DNA of 64,000 nucleotides from Istiophorus platypterus (GCA_016859345.1 CM029121.1:7846411-7910410), one strand, 5' to 3'. Shown: positions 25,451 to 37,718, counted from the stretch's first letter. Numbers and translations are program-made. The notes: generated by a model from the sequence alone, not told the origin.

Positions 25451-25759
25451 CCTTGAAGATACCAGAGTTATCACAGTATCAGACAGATTAACACAAATTA
25501 ATAATTTGAATTATTAATTTTAATTTTGAAAATTTTTTTTTTCTTTGAAATTCAATTTCTTTAAGAATTACTTTCTCTATTCACTACCTGCCAAGTAAAT
25601 AGGCCTTGTGGTAGCAGTTAGTGAGGAAAAGACAGTTCTAAATTGCAGATAGAACTGCAGCTTGTGTCGCAGGTGTAAACATTCACCTGTGCCAGCAACA
25701 CAACATTTTCAAATAAGAATTTGTGCAAACCCACTGGGCAGGGCATAGTCATTAAGAAA

Positions 25760-27742
25760 ATGAATCCCCAAAACCCCAGATGGATGGAGCTGAAGCTCCT
25801 GAGAAGCTACTGGGACCAATCCTGAGAGATGGTCACCGGCCTCCTTCGCCTCTCCCCAGGAGAACAAGAGAGGCTCAATAATTACAGTCAAAACGGCTGT
25901 CATGTTGCCACAGGAAATAGCTGATTATGTTAACAACCCCGAAACGAAAACGCATCATCCAGGATGTGATAGGCGAGCTGTTCCTGTTATACCAGCGCCA
26001 CACTCACCTGCAGATAACCGAGTACCAAAACCAGGTCACTCAGTTGCAGAAATCGATTGCCAGCCTGTGGCAAGAGGTGCAAACCACCCAGGCTGAGCGA
26101 CCAAGCGAGGGAAGTCTTAGCTCCTGCAAAGAGAGGTCCACCGCCGTCACCAAGGAGCAAGATTCAGGCCCAAAGAGAACTGGTCCGGTCAGGAAGTAGC
26201 GATGATCTAGCCCAGGAAGTACAGGACGGCGGCGTCCTGAGCTAGAAGAGTTCATCCCTACAGGCGCAGACAACCGCCGACACCCCCATTCAGAAGACTT
26301 ACAGGACCAGGAGAATCGAAGCTTCATCCTCGCAGAGGTTCCTGTCTCGGAAGATGGAAACCCTGAAGCTGTCTAACAGGCGCGAAAAGAGGGGGAACCA
26401 GGAGTCGGACCACTCTAATGGGGAACCTCTAACTTAGTCGTCATCGATGACTACCAAGCGCCCATCAGGTCGCCCTTGGGACGCCTAACGTCCTGAGTCG
26501 GGAGGCCGAGCGCCTTTACCCCAGCTACACCCGTTCAAACAGAAAGAGGGTGACCATCCCCATGCCCATGATGGCAGGGATGACTTCAGACGGCCACCAA
26601 ACCGTGAGTCAGATATAGCACGAGAGGCACACCACAGAAAGCCGCAGTAGTCCTTCGCCACCACCAAGGAGGACAATCCCTCATCGCTACCTTGACCTGA
26701 ACGACTTGGAGAGCTCGGACTCTGACACCGAGCAGTTATACCAAAGTCGAGGCCTGCGAACCCGACAGATTGAGTCCCTGGCAAAGGACATAGAGCGACC
26801 CGGACAGCCAAAACGCTAATGTCGACTACGCCGTGAGGTCAACCACTGTCTGTCCGACTTACCCAATGCTACTTCACGGAGAAGCATAAATTAATATGGA
26901 AGACCACGGCAAGGAGCGTCCATGCGTTCATGGAGACATTACCAACGGACACCCGGTACCACTATCCGGCACTGCGGAAGGCCCTCCGGGAAGAATATTC
27001 AATGTACACCGATGAGACCTCCGCCACCCTCAGTGCTTTGAATATCTTGCAGAAGAAAAACGAGTCCCCTCGCATCTACTACCAACGGTTGAGAACCACA
27101 TACTTCGGTGGATGCAGGACTCCAGGTTTGAGGATGACCGGCTTTTAAGTCCTTGTTCCTCTCCGTCTCCTAAAAAGCATACGTTCTGAAAGTCACGATG
27201 CATTGTATGACCTCAGCATGAAGGAGGTTAGGAAATTTGCACAGTTGGCCTGGGAGACGGCTGCCCAAGACTGGTGGTGGACGAAAGGCGACCCAGGGTC
27301 CTGGGAATCCAGACCTCAGAGAACGACAGCAGCTGGAAGGCAAGGAGCTGCCTCGTGCCAAACGGAGGCCGGACAAGACCCCAAGACACCAATCACCTCC
27401 CCTCAAAACATACGACGGAACCAGAGGGATGATGATTATATTCCCAGGCAGGAAGGGGCGATACCCAACCCCCAGTCCCCAGGGACCACAACACCGGATA
27501 TGGAGGAAGCAGCGGCGTATACGCCGTCCATCAGGTCCCTCCGGATTCCCAAAGGAACCCCCCGATACGAAATCCTCAACATGACTAGGCCAGAGACCCC
27601 ACCGCCCCCGCGCCAAAGTCCGTGGGGTGGGGGCGAACCAGAAGAACCAGGCAGCGATGACTCATACCACCCTTTTCCCCCTTTTCTGGGCGACTTAGTG
27701 CGGAAGGAGAGGCGGCAGCGCAACGCGGACCAAAGGTCGTAA
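25760..27742 (+). pseudogene. gag: ERV gag, first copy, frameshifted
   Basis: Starts at ATG 25760 (M-N-P, so no N-terminal myristoylation Gly). The reading passes through several frames: a matrix-like N-terminus, a heptad-like region with TQLQKSIASLWQEV, then a capsid-like segment at ~26940-27170 with YPALRKALREEYS and ETSATLSALNILQKK. The C-terminal part (open 27203-27742) is Arg/Pro/Gln-rich and has no CCHC zinc knuckle. Many indels against the second copy break the frame; which copy is closer to the original differs from place to place. Confidence 0.75.
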
Positions 27743-28150
27743 TAGGGGGTTGCACCAACACCCCTCGCCGTTATTGGACTCTGGGTCAGAGATCAGCCTG
27801 ATAAACATGCACATGTTCACCAAGATTGCTAAAGAAGAGATGACCTCGTTCACCGCTACACATCTGCACCATCGACTGCCACCATGACACATCTGGGCTC
27901 AGGTTGATGCTCCTAAGCCACTAAATGTGGAGACAGATCTGCTGACCCCAGGGAGCAGTAGATGCCATCCAAGGATACAAAATGCCCCCTCCTGTGCCCG
28001 AGACTGGCCCTGACCTCCACACCAGCTGCAGACCCCTCCGCCCACCCAGTGGCAGTCATGAACCCCTGCACTGTCATGGAATCGCTCCTCTGTTCACTGA
28101 AGAACACAGATGACGACTGTACAGTCCCGTCATCGGAGGCGTGCACCTGA
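27743..28150 (+). pseudogene. pro: ERV protease, first copy, partly deleted
   Basis: The active-site region LLDSGSEISLI can be read near 27774-27806, but about 120 bases found in the second copy after it are missing and the frame shifts. The rest resembles the linker after protease. Confidence 0.7.
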
Positions 28151-28904
28151 ACGACACCTTAGCCCCAGATGTACTCCTGGCACTGTGGTCAGAAAACTGC
28201 CATCAGCCAGGACCTGTATAAGGTGTGCCGGCTGAACCCTGCCTCCTTCTCAGACGTATGGTCACTGCCACTCTTGCAAAAAGGCACCAACGCCAGGACA
28301 AAGCACAATTGCAGCAGCCATCTCAGGTGCAGGAGAGAAAAGAGGTTGTGCACCTGGTGGCGTAGTGCCTCAGCTTCAAACCCCATTCCCGGGCCGCCCT
28401 CCTCGTCAGGCTGGACACAGTCAACCAAGTCTTGTGGTCCCAAGCCGACGCTGGAAGCACCCACCTTCCTCGGCAGAGCAAGTAGCATCTGACATCAGGA
28501 CAGACCACTTTTAAGCATGCCAGGTTGCCAGCGAGGTCGACATGACTATCCTCAGACGGCAGCAGGCGTCCCCCGTCGCCTGTGACTTCTGTAGAGGCAG
28601 AAGAGCTACAAGCCGCATAAGCGTTCTTCCAGCCTTTAAACTGTTCATGACTGTGGAGTGTAACTCGGACCTTCATATCCAATCGTAATTAACCGACACC
28701 TAACGTGACTTCAACGCTCGCGACGAAAATTCAAAATTCACATGTTTATGAGTCAACCTATCCTCGCTCGCTAAACTGGAAAAAATGAATCATCAGGTAT
28801 TCAAACTCTCAGCAAAATTCATCTTCCTCTCCACAGCTATGGTGTGACGCCAAGCCGCCGCTGCAACCCCATTCACGGGACCACATCCCCCTGAGGAGCG
28901 GAAC
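28151..28904 (+). pseudogene. pol: ERV pol remnant, first copy, heavily deleted
   Basis: Follows the second copy's protease-RT linker, then skips most of RT. At 28796 the sequence jumps ~280 bases (relative to the second copy) to the middle RT region, and at ~28904 it jumps ~1.85 kb from just after the YVDD-motif region to the 3' non-coding part. No polymerase, RNase H or integrase domain is left. Confidence 0.75.
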
Positions 28905-29187
28905 AACCACAGCAATAATATCAAACGGCAAAGAATGTGACAACTCTTTGATTGCATCTGTATCACTGATACTAGACTTAGCTACGCAGGAGAACTCTGC
29001 CCAGAGTTAGCCTCTGTAGAACTGCCCAGATGCCAAAGCCCTCCTGCAGAACTAAGAACTGGGTATGAACCTGTCGCCTGTTAACCACAGGAACACATGG
29101 ACTTGAACCCAGGTTACACACAAGTTACAGAACAACTCGCTCTAATTCTGATCCAAAAAGCGCGACTAGCATCCCAGCCTTCAGATC
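28905..29187 (+). other. ERV 3' internal region, first copy
   Basis: Matches 37439-37718 of the second copy with scattered indels; no open frame of note. It ends at the purine tract before the middle LTR. Confidence 0.7.
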
Positions 29188-29198
29188 AAAGGGGGGGA
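29188..29198 (+). other. Polypurine tract before middle LTR
   Basis: AAAGGGGGGGA directly abuts the LTR; used for plus-strand priming in retroviruses. Confidence 0.8.
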
Positions 29199-29444
29199 TG
29201 TTGCCCTCACTAACGGACTGTAAGACAAAGAAGGCCTACAGGCACACCCAAACCTGGGATCCAGCTAAGGCCACGTAAATAACCAAGGGAGACAAAGAAC
29301 TCAGCAGAGCATCCCCACCACGAGGTCCCAGTTGGATACCTGACCAAATGGACGACCCAACAGGCGCGGTGCCCTCGAACAGCGACCATAAAATCTCCAC
29401 GATCCCATTGAAATCCGTCAGAATCACCACCAATTACCTAAAGT

Positions 29445-29452
29445 TATATTAA
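29445..29452 (+). promoter_or_regulatory. TATA box of middle LTR, CRE missing
   Basis: TATATTAA is kept, but the nine bases containing the CRE in the sister LTRs are absent between CCAATT and ACCTAAAG. Confidence 0.55.
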
Positions 29453-30552
29453 CACAGAAACTCCTGAAACTCGTCCCTTCTGCGTTGGACCCTTCTGCCA
29501 AGACCAGAGAACTCCTCGCCAATAGAAGTGGCATCAACAACCGCACCCAGATCTAGATAGTTGTAGTCAAAGTTTCTGAGTTAACTAACTAACCGTGAGT
29601 CAGCGAATTCCGCTGTTCAGAGTCGCAGACCGCCCTCGCCCCGGACGCCCAAGGAGGTGAAACCTGGTAGCTAACGTGTCCTACCCGTTTCGGCGAAGAC
29701 GAAGGACACAGATCTCGCTTCTTCTGAGGAGAAAGAATTCCCGCCGTGAGCCGAATCAAGCACCTCGTCGGAGACTAACCATCTCGTCGAGAAAATAAGT
29801 TAGCCGCCGAGAGCCGCTAACCAACGACTCTTCTCTGCAAACGACGCCGAGGGCGAGCTCGCCGCACCGCTGGACTCGTCAAAAGTAAGAGGCTTATAGC
29901 TCTGGGCAGACGTTAGTAACTAAAGTGTAATAAGCTGTCGAATGTTTATGATTACATGGGTTGTGTGTTATTTAATTCATATGTGAACATCATTGAATGA
30001 ATTATAAGTTATCCGTCTGCAGCGGATAACTTCTGTCCCTGTATCACGATCGAGACCAGTACTTTCTGTGTCAGTTAAAGGCCCAGACTCGCGACACTCA
30101 TCAACTGAGTCGAGTAAAGTCTGTGTGATACAGGAAATACTGTCTCTAAACCACGATCGTCAGAGCGTCTTTGGTTGAACTTGTCTGTTTCTGCTTCCAC
30201 TAACGCTGCGTTCGATTCGAACGCCGCTGGAGGGTTCGAACCTGCCCCACCTAGTTTCTTTGTCCAGTCTGGTGGTAACGGTGTAACGTCACTACATTCC
30301 ACAGACTCTTCCGCGACCCTCGCGTGACGTGACTGTAACTAGACACGTCCGCCACCAGTCCGCGCACACACATAGACCCCCCTTCACGCGCCTCACACAC
30401 ACTCACACTTATACACACACCACCATACAGATACTCACATACTCACACATACATACCTCAATACTTACACAAATTCACGAACTGAAGCTAGAAGTAAATA
30501 AAAAGATTTTTATTTGAAAGTGATGATAATTGAAGGTGATATTGCTGATGAT

Positions 30553-30558
30553 AATAAA
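30553..30558 (+). terminator. LTR polyadenylation signal (middle LTR)
   Basis: AATAAA in the same context as in the first LTR. Confidence 0.55.
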
Positions 30559-31439
30559 TTCTGTTATTGCAAAGAGAAGTTTATTTGTGTTTCTGTTCAC
30601 GTACTGTGATAACAAGCTGGTTGACAAGGTCAGTGCCGACCTCTTTACCTTCTTATTCACTATAGAATTAACAATAGTTCCAAATTATTGGCAATTCTGA
30701 GTGAACACCCTTTCTTGAGACTGAATCCAACAGTTGGTTATTGGTCCGGGTTTGTCCCGGTGGTGCCCCGTTCTTGATGGTTTAAAGTGATCGGATTCTG
30801 TTAATTTTAATAATTACTTGAGATTATCCTTGATAATCAGTAATTGTAGCTAATAGCCAATTCATTGCTCCTGCACTGCACAACGGATGGTGCCTTATGT
30901 GAGGTTGCATCTGAATTTCAGCTATTAGTCCGGGTTTTCCCGGTGGTGCCCCGTATTAGTAATCCTGATTAAGCCAATCCATCCAAATCTTTACAATTAT
31001 TAATGATTATTTTAATAATCACTAATTATTGCCAATAACCAAGTCCTGTATTAGGCTCCGAAGCACAACAAATGAGCATGGTGAGAGCCTTGAAAGATAC
31101 CAGAGTTATACAGTGCCTCGTGGAGAGGCCAAGAATACCAGAGTTATCACAGTATCAGACAGATTAACACAAATTAATAATTTCGAATTATTAATTTTAA
31201 TTTTTTTCTTTGAAAAATTCAATTTCTTTAAATTGGCACTCTCTATTCTACCTGCCAAGTAAATAGGCCTTGTGGTAGCAGTTAGTGAGGTGAAAAGACA
31301 GTTCTAAATTGCAGATAGAACTGCAGCTTATGTTCGCAGGTGTAAACATTCACCTGTGCCAGCAACACAACATTTTCATAAGAATTTTGTGCAAACCATG
31401 TAAATAAACCCACTGGGCAGGGCATAGTCATTAAGAAAA

Positions 31440-33430
31440 TGAATCCCAAAAACCCCAGATGGATGGAGCTGAAGCTCCTGAAGCTACTGGGACCAATCCT
31501 GAGAGATGTGGTCACCGGCCTCCTTCGCCTCCCCAGGAGAACAAGAGAGGCTCAATAATTACAGTCAAATGGCTGTCATGTTGCATACAGGAAATAGCTG
31601 ATTATGTTAACAACCCAGCGGAAAACCGAACGCATCATCCAGGATGTGATAGGCGAGCTGTTCCTGTTATACCAGCGCCACACTCACCTGCAGATAACGA
31701 GTACCAAAACCAGGTCACTCAGTTGCAGAAATCGATGCCCAGCCTGTGGTAAGGGTGCAAACCACCAGCTGCTGAGCGCAAGCGCGGGGGAAGTCTTAAG
31801 CTCCTGCAAAGAGAGGTCCGCACCGCCACCAAGAGCAAGATTCAGGCCCAAAGAGAACTGGTCGGTCAGGAAGTAGCGATGATCTAGCCCAGGAAGTACA
31901 GGACGGCGCCCTGAGCTAGAAGAGTTCATCCCCAGGGCGCAGACAACCGCCGACACCCCATTCAGAAGACTTACAGGACCAGGAGAATCGAAGCTTCATC
32001 CTCAAGCGAGAGGTTCCTGTCTCGAAGATGGAAACCCTGAAGCTGCAACATAGCGCCGAAAAGAGGGGGGAACCAGGAGTCGGACCACTCCTAATGGGGA
32101 ACCTCTAACTTAGTCGTCATCGATGACTACCAAGCGCCCATCAGGTCGCCTGGGACGCCAACGTCCTGAGTCGGGAGGCCGAGCGCCCTTACCCCCAGCT
32201 ACACCCGTTCAAACAGAAAAGAGGGTGACCATCCCCATGCCCATGATGGCAGGGATGACTTCGCCACCAAACCGTGGAGCCGATATAGCACGAGAGGCAC
32301 ACTGCGTGTCGGCAGAGTCCTTCGCCACCACCAAGGAGGAACAACGCCCTCGCCGCTACCTTGACCTGAACGACGGAGAGCTCGGACTCTGACACCGAGC
32401 AGTTAGACCAAAGTCGAGGCCTGCGAACCCGACAGATTGAGTCCCTGGCAAAGGACATGAGCGCGCGACCCGGACAGCCAAAACGCTAATGTCGCTTGAC
32501 CCAGCCGTGAGGTCAACCACTGTCTGTCCGACTTACCCAATGCTACTTCACGGAGAAGCATAAATTAATATGGAAGACCACGGCAAGCGTCCATGCGTTC
32601 ATGGAGACATTACCAGCGGACACCGGTACCACTATCCGGCACTGCGGAAGGCCCTCCGGGAAGAATATTCAATGTACACCGATGAGACCTCCGCCACCCT
32701 CAGTGCTTTGAATATCTTGCAGAAGAAAATCGTGATCTACTACCAACGGTTGAGAACCACATACTGTGGATGCAGGACTCCAGGTTTGGAGGATGACCGG
32801 GCTTTTAAGTCCTTGTTCCTCCACAACCTCCCGCAAGCTACGTTCTGAAGTCACGATGCATTGTAGGTCGATGACCTCAGCATGAAGGAGTTAGGAAATT
32901 TGCACAGTTGGCCTGGGAGACGCGCCGCCCAAGACTGGTGACGGCGGCACACCAGGGTCCTGGGAATCCAGACCTCAGAGAACAGCACGCTGGAAGGCAA
33001 GGAGCTGCCTGTGCCGCCAAAACGGAGGGCGGACAAGACCCAGAGACACCAATCACCTCCCCTCAAAAACCAGAGGGATGATGATTATATTCCCAGGCAG
33101 GAACCGATAAGGCCACAACAACGTGAAACTTTCCGCAAAAGGAAAAAGACGGTTTCGATCGAACCCCAGACAAGGGTACCAAGAGAGGCGTGGGGACACC
33201 CGGTCCCCCAGAGAAGGACCAGCACCGGATATGGAGGAATTAATCCGAAGTTCACCACCGAAGTGGTGAAGCAGCCGACGTGCTCGCCGTCCATCAGGTC
33301 CCGGATTCCCAAAGGAACCCGACACCGAAATCCCTCAACATGACTAGGCCAGACCCCGCACGCGCCAAAGTCTACTTCAGAGGGTGGGGCAGAAGAACCA
33401 GACGATGACATACCACCACTTTTCTGTCTT
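31440..33430 (+). pseudogene. gag: ERV gag, second copy, frameshifted
   Basis: ATG at 31440 in the same context as the first copy. A two-base loss near 31530 breaks the frame early. The capsid-like segment at ~32572-32850 reads YPALRKALREEYS, LSALNILQKK, and a C-terminal DDRAFKSLFLHNL. A Lys/Arg-rich segment around 33120-33190 is absent from the first copy. No CCHC knuckle is visible. Confidence 0.75.
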
Positions 33431-33438
33431 TCCTGGGC

Positions 33439-34075
33439 TTGGAGTGCGGAAGGCGGATCTACACCAAGGTCGTAATAGGGGTTGCACCAGCACCCTCGTT
33501 ATTGGACTCTGGGTCAGAGATCAGCCTGATAAACATGCACATGTTCACCAAGATTGCTAAGCAATGCACAACTTGGGCAAACCACGCAGATCGAGCCCTG
33601 CGATATGAGCATCACAAGCTACACGCAGGACCGATCACCCATAACCAGACGGGCTTGGGTGGACCTCACATTCCAAGAGATGACCCTCGTTCACCCGCTA
33701 CACATCTGCACCCTTGACACAGAGCCACTCCTCATCGGCCAAGACCTACTGGACCGACTGGCTCCGCTCATCGACTGCCACCGCGGACACATCTGGGCTC
33801 AGGTTGATGCTCCTAAGCCACTAAATGTGGAGACAGATCTGCTGACCCCAGGGGAGCGAGTAGATGCCATCCAAGGATACAAGAAATCCCTACCAATGCC
33901 AATGCCCCCTCCTGTGCCCGAGACTGGCCCTGACCTCTCCACACCAGCTGCAGACCCCCTGCCGCCACCGGCGGGCAGTCATGAACCCCTGCACTGTCAT
34001 GAATCGTTCCTCTGTTCACTGAAGAACACAGATGACGCACTGTACAGTCCCCGAGTCATCGGAGGCGGCACCTGA
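33439..34075 (+). pseudogene. pro: ERV aspartic protease, second copy
   Basis: Contains LLDSGSEISLI (catalytic Asp in a D-S-G triad) near 33503-33535 and, in another frame after an indel, a C-terminal PLLIGQDLLDRL motif. The D-S-G and G-x-D-L-L pairing is the retropepsin pattern. The break lies between 33540 and 33600. Confidence 0.8.
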
Positions 34076-34950
34076 ACGACACCTTAGCCCCAGATGTACT
34101 CCTGGCACTGTGGTCAGAGAAAACTGCCATCAGCCAGGACCTGTATAAGGGCGCCGTCACTGCCTGCTCCTGCAAAGGCATCGCAGCCACCAGACAAAGC
34201 AATTGGAGGTGCGCCCTATCCGTGCGTGTGGGAGAAAAGAGGTTGTGCACCTGGTGGGCGTGGTGCCTCAGCTTCAAACCCCATTCCTCGTTGGGGCCGA
34301 CCTCCTCGTCAGACTGGGTGCCAAGCTGGACACAGTCAACCAAGTCTTGGTCCCAAGCCGACGCTGAAGCACCCACCTTCCTCAAGCAGAGCATCTGACA
34401 TCAGGACAGACCATACCCCAAGCATGTCAGGTTGCCAGCGAGGTCGACATGACTATCCCTGCCGAACGGCAGGCGTCCCCATTCGCCTGGTGATTCTTAG
34501 AGGGCAGAAGAGCTACGGCGTTCTTCCAGCCTTTAAACTGTTTCAGGAAACTCAACCTGTCAGTCTGTGGCACACCCCTGCTTGAACTGAACCACCGCTC
34601 AGCATACCTGCTGGTTCAGAACCTAACAAATGCCCGATCCAAGTGATGGCAAGACAGCCGCTGGGAATGCTGGTTGACAGCTCCTTCCATGACTTCGAGT
34701 TGACCATACCAGTCATTGGAGCACTGCCTCCATCGTTGACCAAAGATGATAACCCAGAGGAACCGGTTCACATCCCGACCCACATGATCGCCATCACCCG
34801 TCATGAGGCATTGCAGAGTGAGGCAATATGCAGCGCCACTCTGGGCACCGGCGACCTGGTGGTATACTCCCTGGTGACACAACCAGGAGACCCCTCCAGT
34901 GACCCGGAACCGGCCTCCTCGGAGGAAACCTGGATCCACTCTCGATTCTG
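34076..34950 (+). pseudogene. ERV protease-RT linker with a second retropepsin-like tail
   Basis: In the frame starting near 34242 there is TPFLVGADLLVRLGAKLD, which resembles the protease C-terminal motif seen at ~33740. The matching D-S-G half is not found. The later part (open 34643-34951) is acidic and has no domain that I recognise. Present in shortened form in the first internal copy. Confidence 0.5.
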
Positions 34951-36040
34951 AGATCGATCAGCAGCTCGCAAAGGCAGATGCACTGGCGACAGACGACCAG
35001 AGAAATGCGCCGAGCTTGTTCCGAGAGTTCCAGCACATTTTCTCAAAAGACCCTCATGACTGGAGTAACTGACCTTCATACGGTCCGCATCCCAACCGAC
35101 CCTAACGCACCTCCAACGTTAACGACAGTACAAAATTCCGTTATTGCTTATGAGTCAATCCAGGATCCTCGACAAACTGCTGGAAAAAGCGAATCATCAG
35201 GGAATGTAACTCAGCGTACAACTCCCAATCTGGCGGTGCTGAAACCAACCGTAAATGGCGACTCACCATCGACTACCGACCATTGAACAAACAGGTTCCA
35301 CTCTCCCGATGGTCCATGATCCACTTGGATCAAGAACTAGCCAAGGTAAAAGGGGCCCGCTTCTTCTCCACTGTGGATGTGGCCAATGGCTTCTGGACTA
35401 TGAAAGTTGACCCTGCTGACCAGTATAAGCTGGCTTTCTCCTTCGAAATCGCCAATATACATGGAACGCTGCCCGTTCGGGTATTCAAACTCCAGCGAAT
35501 TCAACATCTTCCTCCACAAAGCCATGAGTGACGCGGCCGCTCGCGGCAACCTCATCTACGTGGACGACATCCTCATGAGGAGCGGAACCTTTGAGGAGCA
35601 CCTGACCGAGATCCGACATGTTCTCGACCAACTTGCGGCGCTGGAGCCAATTGGCACTTGCCAGGGCCAGTGGTGCCGCACTAAAGTAGAATATGTGGGC
35701 CTTACAGTGGGCGCCGATGGCATCGAGCCACAATCCGGAAGGCTCCAAGCCATCCGCGACATTGCAGCTCCGACAAACGTGTCGGAACTCAGAAGCTTCC
35801 TAGGGGTCTGCAACTACTCCCGACACGTGGAGGATTATGCAGAAATAGCCCGACCCCTCACTGAACTACTCCGGAAGGACAAACCGTTTGAGTGGAAAGA
35901 ACCTCAAGAGCAGTCTTTCCAATGGATGAAAGAAAAACTTTGTTCGGCATCCTGCCTTGCCTACCCTGACAAGGACAAAGAATTTCTTCTAGAGGCTAGC
36001 TTCTCTCCTTACTGCCTCAGCGCCGCTGGCACAGAAATAT
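34951..36040 (+). pseudogene. pol: ERV reverse transcriptase, broken
   Basis: Visible in order: an N-terminal YESIQ region, then FFSTVDVANGFW with the first catalytic Asp (~35370), then YVDDIL (~35558-35575) with the other two, and thumb/connection motifs LRSFLGVCNYSRHV and PLTELLRKDKPFEWK. The coding frame switches between ~35440 and ~35500, and a shift earlier near 35210 also interrupts it. It is the longest surviving piece of pol (open 35407-36042) but is not intact. Confidence 0.85.
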
Positions 36041-36870
36041 GATACAGACAAGCGGGTCGTCGCCCACGCCGACCCTCAGCAGCGTTGAGATCAAGTTCTC
36101 GGATTGGCGAAGGCCCTGCTGGCCACCGTATGGGCTGTGGAACATTTTCGCAGTTACATCGGAGGACAAAAGGTGATTATTGAGACTTGCCATCAACCTG
36201 TTGCATTCCTCAACAGTCAGCGCCTGAGGGACGGACGGTATCGAACAGTCGCATCGCCTCGTGGATGATGGCATTGCAAGGCTACGACGTCGAGGTGAAG
36301 TACGCCCAGAACCACCGAATGGCTTTAAGCCAGGGCCTGGCCGACTGTAAACATTGCGACTGTGAGGAGCAAGCAAACCCGGAACCTACATTCATCGCCA
36401 CTCCATCACCACCTTCCAACCACCACTACTATGACGCAAATGCCTGCTTAGGCCTGCCAGAAGTCTACGTGGACGGTTGCTCCTACCAACATGAACGCCA
36501 AATCCGAGCAGGAGTCGGCCTCGTTTGGGTCAACCACACGGCTGGAGAACCAAACAGCTTCCAACTGGGTGCCAGAACGAGTCAATATGCAGAAATCGCT
36601 GCAGTACTCATTGCGCTCCAACAAGCTACCAAAATGGCTATGGAACAGCTGGTGATCTGCTCAGACTCCAACTACGCTCGCCACAGCTTCATTTGTCACC
36701 TCGGTGTGTGGAAAAGCGGCATGAGGAATGCTAGGAATAAGGAAGTTAAGAACTCGAACTCTTCCTTGCCTGCGACCGCTCGTGAGGACCGAGGATGACA
36801 GTGTACTGAAGAAGGTCAAAGGACACTCACCAATTTCGGTCCAGACAAAGATGGCAACGACGGCTGACCG
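36041..36870 (+). pseudogene. pol: ERV RNase H tether and RNase H domain
   Basis: A tether (degenerate RNase H) with TCHQPVAFLNSQ and ASWMMALQGYDVEVKY-like sequence spans 36170-36360. A true RNase H with YVDGCS, QYAEIAAVL and ICSDSNYARH follows at 36460-36700, giving the D-E-D set; its final His region is near 36820 after a shift. This double arrangement is typical of vertebrate retroviruses. Confidence 0.8.
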
Positions 36871-37211
36871 CCCTAGCTAAGCTGGGCGCTGAACAGGGTA
36901 CACCGTGGGAGTTCAAGGAAGAATGGCTCCCTACAACCAAGGCTCCCTCGGTGAACGCTGTCACCCGGCAACAAGCGCGAGGAAGACGAGAAGACCCTCA
37001 AGACCACGCACAGACCCTATGCTTAGGCCGTAAACCTGGGGACGCAGATCTCGTGACCATGCAGGAACGAGACTCAGACATCCAAGCCATCCGACAACTT
37101 GTTGCAAATCCCCCAATTCATGCAAACCAAATCCAGCCTTTCAGACCACTCTCGCCCTCTGAAGGAGCACAGTCAACTCCTCCCCAGAGGGATGGAGATG
37201 TGACACAGTAG
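36871..37211 (+). pseudogene. pol: ERV integrase N-terminal stub
   Basis: Short open frame (36951-37211) with VTMQERDSDIQAIRQLV, which resembles the start of a retroviral integrase. No HHCC zinc module and no D,D-35-E core follow; a TAG stop comes within ~90 codons. Confidence 0.5.
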
Positions 37212-37718
37212 GAAAGGGGGGAATAACTGCATACCATAGGCCACAAGCACAGTGTTCATAAGGGTTCCTCAAGGAGCCATCATACATATCGAGAACATAG
37301 TCCTCCATCACCTCAACCCCGATAGACATGATAGCCACCTAACAATCTTTCTTCCTCTTCCCTTTCTCCTTCCCGTCCTTTTGTTCTTTGGTATTATTTT
37401 CATGTGTTTATGTTTATGTTTTGTTCACTCCACTAGGGAACCACAGCAATAATATCAAACGGCAAAGAATGTGACAACCTTGATTGTATCATGTCTTGAC
37501 ACTAGACTTTAGCTAATGTTATGAGAACTCTGCCCAGAGTTAGCCTCAGAACTGCCCAGATGCTAAAGCCCTCTGCACTCTTAAGAACTGTATGAACTGT
37601 CACCTCCTGTTAACCACAGGAACACATGGACTTTGAAACCCAGGTTACACACAAGCTACAGAACTGTTCGGCCCTAATTTGATCCAAAGGCCGCGACCAG
37701 CATCCCAGCCTTCAGATC
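37212..37718 (+). other. ERV 3' internal region, second copy
   Basis: Starts with a second purine tract (GGAAAGGGGGGAA, 37211-37223). Then comes a short frame whose middle is strongly hydrophobic (FLPLPFLLPVLLFFGIIFM, ~37350-37407) and could be a leftover membrane segment. No envelope gene is recognisable in the ~500 bases. Confidence 0.5.

Larger units (their letters stand above)
29199..31070 (+). repeat. ERV LTR, middle copy (1872 bp)
   Basis: Begins TGTTGCCCTC (three bases missing against the other copies) after a purine tract and ends AAGCACAACA. It is ~140-175 bp shorter than its sisters because of many short deletions. These include the CRE, part of the 15-bp repeats, and the segment between the AGATCTAGA and AGTTGTAGTC motifs. 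Confidence 0.95.

Noticed and set aside
27170..27616. 148-codon minus-strand open frame opposite gag
   Set aside because: It lies opposite the retroviral gag C-terminal region, has no recognisable domain, and the matching frame is broken in the second copy.
37252..37452. Envelope gene suggested by a hydrophobic segment
   Set aside because: The frame is 66 codons, with no surface-subunit, cleavage or fusion features; recorded only as a possible leftover.
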